From CAYUPI01 sp964446585 (GTDB taxonomy: Bacteria > Verrucomicrobiota > Verrucomicrobiia > Limisphaerales > UBA8199), in assembly GCA_964446585.1 (NCBI GenBank), contig CAYUPI010000046.1, positions 1 to 44,296 on the forward strand: DNA of 44,296 bases, written 5' to 3'. The position numbers were made by a program, and so were the translations under genes. Numbering within the stretch: the stretch's first letter is position 1; the number at the start of each line of letters is the position of its first letter. Below, in pieces: positions 16,159 to 23,807 of this stretch. Below the pieces are notes generated by a model that ran no database searches, was not told the DNA's origin, and was given only the letters and a program-made list of their open reading frames with translations.

Positions 16159-17316
16159 ATGAAGGCAATTCTGGCGTTGGAAGACGGGTCCCTGTTTCAC
16201 GGCGCCGGTTTTGGCGCTCGCGCTTCTGCCTGCGGGGAAGTTTGCTTCAACACCTCCATGACGGGGTATCAGGAGATCCTGACCGACCCTTCCTACAAAG
16301 GCCAGATTGTCACGATGACCTACCCTCTCATCGGCAACTATGGTGTCAATGCCGAAGATGTTGAATCGTGGCGGCCTCATGTGTCGGGGTTCGTCATTCG
16401 CGAGCTTTCGCCCGTTGTCAGCAATTGGCGCGCGGCCGATTCCCTGGACGCATACCTTGAGAAAAATGGCATTCCCGGCATTCAGGGATTGGACACACGG
16501 GCACTGACCAGAAAACTGCGAGTGCGCGGGGCGCTCAATGGATTCATCTCCACTGAGGGAGTTTCTGACGCCGACGCGCTGCGACGCGCAAAGGAATGGC
16601 CCGGGCTGGCAGGAGTGGATTATGTCAAGGAAGTTTCCCATAAGGACGAGTTTTTGTGGGATCCTGATGATGCGAAGAGCGCCAGATTCGCACTCGTCCA
16701 TGGCGCAGGACACGCAGCGGCTCCTGGCAGCCGCGTTTCATTGCCCCCGGCCGACATCCCCATTGTCGCGTACGATTATGGAATGAAGTACAATATTCTG
16801 CGGCGATTGCGGCAGCACCGCTTCAAAGTGCGGGTGGTGCCGGCCTGGACGCCTGCAGCAGAAGCTCTCAAACACAAACCAGCGGGTGTTTTTCTTTCAA
16901 ATGGGCCAGGCGATCCCGCGGCGCTCGGTTACGCAGTAGCGGCGGTGCGCGAGTTAATTCAGACGGGACTGCCGATCTTTGGGATTTGTCTCGGCCATCA
17001 AATTCTTGGGCAGGCGCTCGGAGGCACGACCTTCAAACTGAAATTTGGGCATCGCGGCGCTAATCAGCCGGTCAAGGACCTGCGCACGGGCAAGGTTGAA
17101 ATCACATCCCAAAACCACGGTTTTGCCGTGGACCCGAAATCGTTGCCGAGCGACGTGCTGGTGGACCGTCTCAATCTAAACGATCAAACCGTGGAAGGAA
17201 TGCGCCACAAGACCAAGCATTTGTTTTGTGTGCAGTATCACCCGGAGGCTTCGCCAGGCCCGCATGATTCGACGCCGCTTTTCGGCGAATTCCGGCAGAT
17301 GATCGAGAAGGCGTGA
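16159..17316 (+). CDS. carA: Carbamoyl-phosphate synthase small subunit
   Basis: Glutaminase subunit that supplies ammonia to CarB for carbamoyl phosphate, used in pyrimidine and arginine synthesis. At 385 residues it has the normal length. The N-terminal CPSase_sm_chain domain opens with ALEDGSLFHGAGFG and has the GYQEILTDPSY segment. The C-terminal class I glutamine amidotransferase domain carries the nucleophile in FGICLGHQ (Cys277) and the His361/Glu363 pair in QYHPEA, plus the terminal SPGPHDSTPLF. carB is not the next gene, so the two subunits are unlinked here or carB lies elsewhere. The unusual folded leader (16019-16129) may regulate it. Confidence 0.95.
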   Translation: MKAILALEDGSLFHGAGFGARASACGEVCFNTSMTGYQEILTDPSYKGQIVTMTYPLIGNYGVNAEDVESWRPHVSGFVIRELSPVVSNWRAADSLDAYLEKNGIPGIQGLDTRALTRKLRVRGALNGFISTEGVSDADALRRAKEWPGLAGVDYVKEVSHKDEFLWDPDDAKSARFALVHGAGHAAAPGSRVSLPPADIPIVAYDYGMKYNILRRLRQHRFKVRVVPAWTPAAEALKHKPAGVFLSNGPGDPAALGYAVAAVRELIQTGLPIFGICLGHQILGQALGGTTFKLKFGHRGANQPVKDLRTGKVEITSQNHGFAVDPKSLPSDVLVDRLNLNDQTVEGMRHKTKHLFCVQYHPEASPGPHDSTPLFGEFRQMIEKA

Positions 17317-17420
17317 TGGGCGGGGCGTGACGCGTAATGCATGACGGATGAAGTGGAACCAGGGTTTTTGCCGATATTTCACGCCTCACACATCACCTAA
17401 CACGTCCTTTACGTTTCCGT

Positions 17421-17448
17421 TTGACTTGACACTAGCGCCGGTGATAAT
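17421..17448 (+). promoter_or_regulatory. Sigma-70-like promoter for the FHA gene
   Basis: TTGACT (17421-17426) and GATAAT (17443-17448) are 16 bases apart, about 20 bases before the ATG at 17469, which predicts a leader of about 14 bases. A second TTGACA overlaps downstream (17426-17431) but has no well-spaced -10. Confidence 0.5.
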
Positions 17449-17468
17449 CGCGGCTACATAAGTCAATT

Positions 17469-17984
17469 ATGGCCAAACTTGTTGTCCTCAGCGCGGGTAT
17501 GGCGGGACGCACACATGAGTTGATTGTGGACAAGACCACCATCGGCCGAGTTGAGGACAACACCTTCCAGATCGCCGAGCCGTCGGTTTCCAGTCATCAT
17601 TGTGAATTGCTTTTGAAAGGTTCCGACATTGTGGTCAAAGACCTCGATTCCACGAATGGCACCTTCATCAACGGCGAGAAAATCAGCGAAAGCGTCCTCA
17701 AGCCAGGACAGATTTTGCGTCTGGGTCAGATTGAGATGCGCCTGGAAGTTGCGACAGAATCCACTGCAGCCAAGAAGCCGATCGAGCACACGATGGTCAT
17801 GCAACGCGGCGTGAGCCTCAATGAACTCGAGCAAGGGCCGCGCGCGGGGGGTTTTGATGCCAGCAGCAAAGGCTTTTCGAAAAAGAGCGACAAAGTCAAC
17901 AAGGTCTTCGTCATCCTGGGCATCGCTTTTGGGCTTATCATCCTCTGCCTGCTCCTTTACGTTTATATCACCGTCAAGAGGTAG
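17469..17984 (+). CDS. FHA-domain protein with C-terminal membrane anchor
   Basis: Phosphothreonine-binding signalling adaptor of 171 residues. The FHA domain fills residues 1-95, with the conserved pattern IGRVEDN, PSVSSHHCEL and DLDSTNGTFING, so the phosphopeptide-binding Arg, Ser and His-Asn positions are kept. A linker of about 50 residues with Ser/Lys follows, then one membrane helix (about 146-167) and a VKR stop, so the FHA domain should face the cytoplasm as a tail-anchored protein. It may partner a Ser/Thr kinase such as the one at the right edge of the window; no direct link is visible. It is transcribed alone and is convergent with hemB. Confidence 0.88.
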   Translation: MAKLVVLSAGMAGRTHELIVDKTTIGRVEDNTFQIAEPSVSSHHCELLLKGSDIVVKDLDSTNGTFINGEKISESVLKPGQILRLGQIEMRLEVATESTAAKKPIEHTMVMQRGVSLNELEQGPRAGGFDASSKGFSKKSDKVNKVFVILGIAFGLIILCLLLYVYITVKR

Positions 17985-18095
17985 CGGGCGCCTTTGGCCG
18001 TCTCGACTTGTCGCCGTGGCAAACCGCGTCGTGTCCGCTTCAAATTCAAGAACCAGCACGTTCGAGTAAACGACGCGCCGCGATCGCTTGCCGAT

Positions 18096-19103
18096 TCAAT
18101 CCGACTTCAACCAGCGAGCCGCTTCCGCCGCCGCGTAGGTGATAAGTATGTCCGCTCCGGCCCGGCGCATCGCCACCAGGCTCTCGAGTGTTACCGCCCG
18201 TTCATCAATCCAACCCTTGGCCGCGGCCGCCTTGATCATCGCATGCTCTGCGCTGACGGCATAAGCTGCCGTTGGATAACCGAACTGCGTTTTGACGCGG
18301 TAAATCACATCCAGATAGGCCAGTGCAGGTTTGACCATGACGATGTCAGCCCCTTCCTGGAGGTCGAGTGCCACTTCCCGCAGCGCCTCCGCCGCATTCG
18401 ATGGGTCCATCTGGTAACTTCGCCGGTCGCCAAATTTCGGGGCTGATTCAGCCGCCTCACGAAATGGGCCGTAAAAGGCTGAGGCAAACTTTGCCGCGTA
18501 AGACATTATAGGCGTCTCGGTGAAGCCGAGTTTATCCAGTTGGAGCCGAATGGCGCCCACGCGGCCATCCATCATGTCACTGGGAGCAACCATGTCTGCG
18601 CCTGCTTCAGCATGGCTGGCGGCAGTCCGCGCCAGCAGCTTGAGGGTTGGGTCGTTGAGTATGCGTACGCCTGCCGGGGTGCGCCGCACGATTCCACAAT
18701 GGCCGTGCGCCATATATTCGCACAAGCAAACATCCGTGATGACCAGTAATTGCGGGAGCTCGCGCTTGAGCAACCGCACCGCGTTCTGAACGATGCCCTG
18801 CCGCGCATAAGCCTCAGACGCCCGATCATCTTTTGTGCTGGGAATGCCGAACAACAGCACCGCCGGCACGCCGGCCGCGTGCGCATGGGCCGCCGTCCGC
18901 ACCAATTCATCCGGCGAAAGTTGGAACACACCGGGCATAGCCTCTATGGGCCGGCGCAAGTGCCGTCCGACGCGCACAAACAGCGGCAAGATCAGGTGGT
19001 CCGCGCTCAATTCGGTTTCGCTGACCAGACGCCGAAGCGCGGACGATTGCCGCAGTCGCCGAGGCCGATAAGCGGGGAATTGTCCTGTTGCTTGCAAATT
19101 CAT
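18096..19103 (-). CDS. hemB: Delta-aminolevulinic acid dehydratase (porphobilinogen synthase)
   Basis: Condenses two 5-aminolevulinate molecules to porphobilinogen in tetrapyrrole synthesis. ATG 19103 gives a 335-residue protein of normal length; the open frame continues upstream to 19454 but that part has no HemB similarity. The two Schiff-base lysines are present: Lys205 in MSYAAKFASAFYGPFR and Lys258 in IVMVKPALAYLD. The catalytic zinc site is DVCLCEYMAHGHCG (Cys126, Cys128, Cys136), so this is a zinc-type enzyme. No other heme genes are adjacent. Confidence 0.95.
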   Translation of the reverse strand: MNLQATGQFPAYRPRRLRQSSALRRLVSETELSADHLILPLFVRVGRHLRRPIEAMPGVFQLSPDELVRTAAHAHAAGVPAVLLFGIPSTKDDRASEAYARQGIVQNAVRLLKRELPQLLVITDVCLCEYMAHGHCGIVRRTPAGVRILNDPTLKLLARTAASHAEAGADMVAPSDMMDGRVGAIRLQLDKLGFTETPIMSYAAKFASAFYGPFREAAESAPKFGDRRSYQMDPSNAAEALREVALDLQEGADIVMVKPALAYLDVIYRVKTQFGYPTAAYAVSAEHAMIKAAAAKGWIDERAVTLESLVAMRRAGADILITYAAAEAARWLKSD

Positions 19104-19254
19104 CGGCGCCAGTCTATTCGACAGATTGGCAGTGCAAAGTTCAAACCGAGAGCTTCGCCCTTGAAAGTGGGGATTGCATAGCGGCATGAGTCTCGGCAAA
19201 CTGAGAATTGTCATGGGCCACTCAAGCCGTCGAAGCCGCCTCGCCTTTTTGGCA

Positions 19255-20340
19255 ATGAACCGGCTTTTTACGGGACTGGCTTCCCTCGTTGTCTTCTGCT
19301 GGGCAGGGTTTGCCCAAACGGTAGATACGAATTCCCCAGCCGCCGACCATCCGATGCCCGGGGCCAGTCCAGCCACCGTCGCGACAAATGTCTTCTGCGG
19401 CAGGGTCGCGCAAGTTACGTTCCGGCCGACTATCACCTTTGTGAACCTGGACAAGCCTTATCCCGAGATGACCGTAAGCGGCGTCATTTTTGCCAACCGG
19501 ACCAATCAATTCGGCGATTTGGCGCAGTTGAGGGGTCGAATTGTCGTAATCAAGGGCAATCTTACGTACTACAATGGTCGACCGCAGATCGTTATCGACA
19601 ATACGAATCAATTGCAGGTCCTGGAAGGCGAGCCCGAGCCGGCTGTTGCCAATAACCCCGGTGCGACGGACACGGAGAGCAAGATTTCGGGCGGCACTGT
19701 CAGTGCCGCTACGCCCCGCGAATCAAGCAGGGAGGCCACCCGTGCTGAGGCGCCGGCTGCCGCTCGCAGCAGCGGGTTGGGCTTGGCGCCCTGGTTTATC
19801 GCCGGATCATTGACGGCAATTGCCGCCTTGCTTGCCTGGTTGGTTCTAATTTTCCGAAGGAGCGGGCTGGGTGCGCCGCGACTGCCAAACTCTTCCGTTG
19901 CGCTCGCTTTGCCGTCTGTGAGCGTGCCGCCGGCAATCGGACCGGGCCTGGTTTCCGACCGGGCCTTGCAAGGACAGACCGCAGGCGAGTTGACCGCGCC
20001 AGAGGCGCAAGCACTGCGCGAAAAAGTGGTGTCGGAACTTACCGAGTACGCCAAGCAGCGCCTCGTGCAGGGACTCTATTCGCAACGCAAGGAACTGGCG
20101 GAGACGCAGCAGAAGGCTCAACAGCAATTGGCGGAACTGGAAGCGCGCCTCGCGGCGCTACACTTGCCGCAGAAGGAACGTATCAGCGCCTACGAGCAGC
20201 GGATAGCTGAGCTCGAACGGGACCTGGAAACGCGCGATGACGAGATGCGAGAATTGGTCCGCGCTACCTTGTCGCTGGTTCGTGAACGGCTCGAGCTGGC
20301 GAAGGAGCAAGGCGCCAGCCGGTTCACAGTGCCAGACTAA
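19255..20340 (+). CDS. Exported/membrane protein with beta-rich N-domain and coiled coil
   Basis: Function unknown. ATG 19255 gives a signal peptide (MNRLFTGLASLVVFCWAGFAQ); an ATG at 19213 would add 14 basic residues. Residues about 38-125 form a beta-rich domain (VFCGRVAQVTFRPTITFVNLD ... LRGRIVVIKGNLTYYNGRPQIVI) that looks like a small OB-fold of the nucleic-acid-binding type. A membrane helix (about 178-202, WFIAGSLTAIAALLAWLVLIF) follows. The rest (about 250-355) is a long charged coiled coil (ELAETQQKAQQQLAELEARLAAL). The gene converges with another exported OB-fold/coiled-coil protein only three bases away. Confidence 0.72.
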   Translation: MNRLFTGLASLVVFCWAGFAQTVDTNSPAADHPMPGASPATVATNVFCGRVAQVTFRPTITFVNLDKPYPEMTVSGVIFANRTNQFGDLAQLRGRIVVIKGNLTYYNGRPQIVIDNTNQLQVLEGEPEPAVANNPGATDTESKISGGTVSAATPRESSREATRAEAPAAARSSGLGLAPWFIAGSLTAIAALLAWLVLIFRRSGLGAPRLPNSSVALALPSVSVPPAIGPGLVSDRALQGQTAGELTAPEAQALREKVVSELTEYAKQRLVQGLYSQRKELAETQQKAQQQLAELEARLAALHLPQKERISAYEQRIAELERDLETRDDEMRELVRATLSLVRERLELAKEQGASRFTVPD

Positions 20341-20343
20341 CAG

Positions 20344-21180
20344 TCAAGGCGCCACCTTGATGTCGGTGCCGAAAAAATTGACGTCGGAACCGCTTACGCC
20401 CCGGCACCAGCCAGCTATCTGCACGGTGTCTCCTACTTTCACCATCGGCACGCGCCGCCCCCCAGCGAGCGCGACCAGTTGCTCGCCATGACTGATGGTG
20501 AATACTGTTTTGGCGTACTCCGGCGGAGACAATTCGCAAATCACTTTCATCGTCCGATCAGTCGTCTTTAACAGGATGCGGTAATTGGTCAAAAATGGCA
20601 TCCTTTCGAACCCGACAATTTCGCCGCGCACGGCGAATTTTTTTCGCCGATACCGCTGATCGGTAGCGGCAGCATCCGCTTGATAATAATTCGCCAGATC
20701 CATCGCTTCGACCACATCATCCGGCTTGAGCGGCGGCAAGGAAGCCAGGGGCGGGCTGACATGGGTCGCCGCCGGTGTGGCCGCCGGCGTTGCCTTTAAC
20801 TGCGCGGCGGTTTTTTCGTTCTCCTTCTTGAGCTGAACATTCTCCTCTTTGGCCCGGCTCAGCTCAGCCTTGAGCCGTTCCAGCTCGATTTCCTTTTTGC
20901 TCTCAAGTCCGGCGGACCCGACCTTAGTCGCCGCCGGCGCTACCAGAGGCGCCGCCTGCGACTTGGCAGCCGCGTTTGTGTTCGCTTTCTGGAGCTGTGC
21001 ATTCGCATCGTTGGTCTTGCCCAGGAATCCCTTGAGCCGTTCCAACTCTTTTTCTTTCCGTTCCAATTCCTCAAGACGCGATTTAGGAATGGTTACGTTG
21101 TCCTGCGCGCAAAGGGGCCAGGCTACCACAAGCGAAAGCAATCCCAACACGAGTACCGGGGCAAGAGGTGAAGGCTTCAT
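20344..21180 (-). CDS. Exported coiled-coil protein with tRNA_anti-like (OB-fold) domain
   Basis: Function unknown. ATG 21180 starts a signal peptide (MKPSPLAPVLVLGLLSLVVAWPLCAQ). A coiled coil (about 33-135) is split by an Ala/Pro-rich stretch. The C-terminal 120 residues (DVVEAMDLANYYQADAAATD ... KVGDTVQIAGWCRGV) match the tRNA_anti-like OB-fold family, known from secreted bacterial proteins despite its name. The domain order is the reverse of the convergent neighbour ending at 20340. Divergent from the sigma-factor gene, with 95 bases between the starts that must hold both promoters. Confidence 0.75.
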   Translation of the reverse strand: MKPSPLAPVLVLGLLSLVVAWPLCAQDNVTIPKSRLEELERKEKELERLKGFLGKTNDANAQLQKANTNAAAKSQAAPLVAPAATKVGSAGLESKKEIELERLKAELSRAKEENVQLKKENEKTAAQLKATPAATPAATHVSPPLASLPPLKPDDVVEAMDLANYYQADAAATDQRYRRKKFAVRGEIVGFERMPFLTNYRILLKTTDRTMKVICELSPPEYAKTVFTISHGEQLVALAGGRRVPMVKVGDTVQIAGWCRGVSGSDVNFFGTDIKVAP

Positions 21181-21275
21181 GACTTGCCCGGGCAGCATAC
21201 TAAATTTCAGACTAAGCGTCAAAAGATGATTTGTCCGGTTTGCGTTCGCGGCGGCGTTATATTAGTGGATTGAAG

Positions 21276-22685
21276 ATGATGGAGACCCAGGCATTAGTGG
21301 CGGAATACGTTCGAACCGGATCAGAACCGGCTTTTCGGGAGTTAGTGTCGCGCTACCTCAGCTTGGTCCATTCATCGGCCTTGCGGCTGGTTGGCGGCGA
21401 TGCGCAGCTCGCGGAGGATGTGAGCCAGACGGTCTTCCTGCACTTGGCGCGCAAGGCGCATCGACTACCGAAGAGTGTGATGTTGGGCGGCTGGCTGCAC
21501 CGCGATACTTGCTACGTTGCCCGCACGCTCATGCGCGGGGAACGCCGTCGTCAGAAACGTGAACGTGAGGCGGTGGCAATCAGTATGACGCAAGATCATT
21601 CGGAGTCAAACCTGGCAGGGCTGGCGCCGGTTTTAGACGAAGCAATCGAGGAACTCCGGGCGGAAGATCGTAGAGCGATCCTGCTCCGCTTTTTCGAGCA
21701 GACCGACTTTCGCACCATAGGCGAGATGCTGGGCAGCAACGAAGACGCGGCCCGCAAGCGAGTGATGCGGGCGGTCGAGAAGCTGCATGGGTTGCTCACA
21801 GGCCGCGGAGTCAGCCTGTCCGCGGCGGCGCTGGGAACAGTGCTGGCGACGGAAGCCGCGACGGCGGCGCCGAGCGGGCTGGCCGCGATCATTGCAGGCA
21901 GCGCGCTGGCCGGAGTCGCCACCGGTGGTGGACTCTCCTTCTCTCTCGTCAAAGCAGCAACGATGACAAAAATCCAGGCGGGCGTTCTTGGCGCCGCAGT
22001 CCTGGTCGGGGCAGCGGCGTCTGTGGTGATTCAACGCCAGGCGCAAGCCGCTCTGCGGGCGCAGGACGAATCACTGTCGGTGCAGTCAGCCGAAATGGCC
22101 AAGCAACAGGCAGAAAACGGGCGGTTAAAAGGGCTGGCGCAAGGGACGGGTTCCCGAGTCAGCAGTCTCGCCGATCTGCTGAGCCTTCGGAGTGAGATTG
22201 AATCGCTTCGAGAGCAAACGAATCGCCTTGCCGCGATCCCAGCGGAAAATCGGCGCCTGCGAGCCGCCAATCTGCAGCAAGCGAACGCTACCCTCTCGAT
22301 ACTGCGGATGCAAGAGGGAGAGCGCGAGTTGGGGATTGCGCGGATGAATTATACCAGACAGTGGCTCCTGGCGTTTATTATGTTTGCAAACGACCACGGT
22401 AACCAGTTTCCAACCAGCTTCGATGACGCGCGGGAGTATGTGGGGAAGGAAATGTCTGCTGAGACCAATGTCACTGAGGGACAATTTGAGATTCTCTATC
22501 GGGGCTCGATCACGAACATCACTTCTCCAGCTCGGACCGTTGTCCTGCGAGAAAGGCAGCCACGCGTTGGCTATGACGGGAAGCCGTCCCGTGCCTATGG
22601 CTTCTCGGACGGGCATTCCGAACTGACCCGGGGGCGGAATGGCAACTTTGATGCTTGGGAAAGGCAGCACATTATCCCGCCCTGA
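21276..22685 (+). CDS. Sigma-70 (ECF-like) factor fused to a membrane helix and pseudopilin-like tail
   Basis: Predicted membrane-tethered transcription initiation factor, 469 residues from ATG 21276. Region 2 is about 18-85 (FRELVSRYLSLVHSSALRLVG, ED-VSQTVFLHLARKA, GGWLHRDT), and region 4 with its helix-turn-helix is about 120-172 (AILLRFFEQTDFRTIGEMLG, EDAARKRVMRAVEKL). An Ala/Gly-rich hydrophobic region (180-222) and a membrane helix (about 233-253) follow. A coiled coil (260-345) leads to a C-terminal domain (356-469) with the look of a minor pseudopilin or its Verrucomicrobia relatives, ending YGFSDGHSELTR...FDAWERQHIIPP. The tail would be outside the membrane, so sigma activity could be coupled to an envelope signal. 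The next gene, eight bases on, repeats the membrane/coil/tail part. Confidence 0.85.
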   Translation: MMETQALVAEYVRTGSEPAFRELVSRYLSLVHSSALRLVGGDAQLAEDVSQTVFLHLARKAHRLPKSVMLGGWLHRDTCYVARTLMRGERRRQKREREAVAISMTQDHSESNLAGLAPVLDEAIEELRAEDRRAILLRFFEQTDFRTIGEMLGSNEDAARKRVMRAVEKLHGLLTGRGVSLSAAALGTVLATEAATAAPSGLAAIIAGSALAGVATGGGLSFSLVKAATMTKIQAGVLGAAVLVGAAASVVIQRQAQAALRAQDESLSVQSAEMAKQQAENGRLKGLAQGTGSRVSSLADLLSLRSEIESLREQTNRLAAIPAENRRLRAANLQQANATLSILRMQEGERELGIARMNYTRQWLLAFIMFANDHGNQFPTSFDDAREYVGKEMSAETNVTEGQFEILYRGSITNITSPARTVVLRERQPRVGYDGKPSRAYGFSDGHSELTRGRNGNFDAWERQHIIPP

Positions 22686-22693
22686 CCGTAGCG

Positions 22694-23734
22694 ATGAAAA
22701 CCGCTCTGAGAACCTGTATCGCAATCGTGCTCCTGGCCAGCAGCGTAGGAACGCCTTTGGTGGTACGACACCGTGCGCAGAGCGGGCTAGACGCGCAGCG
22801 GGAGACGTTAGCGCGACAAGCCCGCCGATTGTCGTTTCTAGCCGAGGAGAATGCGCTACTGTCCAATCTCGTCGCCCAGGCCAATACTGCCGGGCCACTC
22901 ACCGAGGAACAGCTTCGCGAGTTGCTCAGGCTGCGCAACGAAAGACGCCGGCTGGGAGAGCAAACAAACCTACTCGCCAGCCTGATGCGAGAAAATGACA
23001 AACTCAAGTCGAGTCTAGCAACAGGCACATCAATCCCGGCGGAACTCTCGCCGGCCGAGCTGGAATCAGCTCTTTCGGTGGAAATGAGCGAGGCGCTGAA
23101 GCATATCTTGACCGCCCTCCCAGCGGCACAGCAGCAGTACGCATTGGCCCACTCCAACCAACCCCCAACCAGCCTTTCCGATCTTCAAGACTATTTTCCA
23201 CTGGTAGCGGGGCAGAAAATGCCCGGGCTCCGGACCTTCGACTTCGTCCGTGACGAAGGAGTTAGGCCAGGCGATGCCTTGGTGCTGCGCGGCGATGTCG
23301 GGCGGCGTGCGGACGATCGCCCTGAGGTCCGGGTTTACGGCTTTAGCGATGGACGCGCCGTGGAAGTCTCTTCCGAGGACGGCCGTTTCGACGACTGGGA
23401 AAAGAAGCACCTCGATTCAGCGCCTGCCGCAATGGAAGAGAAGATCTACCTGGAAGCCGAAGGAACTGCGCGGGAGCGTGCACATTTCGCGGAAATCGGG
23501 GCGTCGCTTGGGATTTCGCTGGAAGATACCAGCCGGTTCTTTGAGAAACTCAAGGAACAGGAAAAGTCCTTAGGCCCGAGGTTTGACGATATGCGGAAGA
23601 ATCTGACTGGCTCACCAGAGGAACAGGAACGACAACTGAAGGCAATCATCGAGCAGGAGTTAAGCAACATCGCTATTGCGACACTCGGGGACAAAGGATC
23701 GGCCCTGGTGCGAAAATTGCTTGAGGACAAATGA
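22694..23734 (+). CDS. Membrane-anchored coiled-coil protein, partner of the sigma-factor fusion
   Basis: Function unknown. ATG 22694 follows the sigma-factor stop by eight bases, so the two are cotranscribed. Residues 5-27 are one membrane helix or uncleaved signal. A coiled coil (about 30-120) is followed by a domain (about 135-250) sharing the C-terminal pattern of the sigma-factor gene: VRVYGFSDGRAVEVSSEDGRFDDWEKKHL against YGFSDGHSELTRGRNGNFDAWERQHI. A helical charged tail (260-346) is extra. It looks like a paralogue of the sigma factor's extracytoplasmic half, so the two could pair through their coils. An anti-sigma or signal-receptor role is inference only. Confidence 0.75.
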   Translation: MKTALRTCIAIVLLASSVGTPLVVRHRAQSGLDAQRETLARQARRLSFLAEENALLSNLVAQANTAGPLTEEQLRELLRLRNERRRLGEQTNLLASLMRENDKLKSSLATGTSIPAELSPAELESALSVEMSEALKHILTALPAAQQQYALAHSNQPPTSLSDLQDYFPLVAGQKMPGLRTFDFVRDEGVRPGDALVLRGDVGRRADDRPEVRVYGFSDGRAVEVSSEDGRFDDWEKKHLDSAPAAMEEKIYLEAEGTARERAHFAEIGASLGISLEDTSRFFEKLKEQEKSLGPRFDDMRKNLTGSPEEQERQLKAIIEQELSNIAIATLGDKGSALVRKLLEDK

Positions 23735-23807
23735 AAAGCCGCGTCTGTCCTTACGGCGGGCATCTTCTGGTTCCGCAGCTTCCGATGCTGGTAGTGTCAA
23801 GCAGCTC

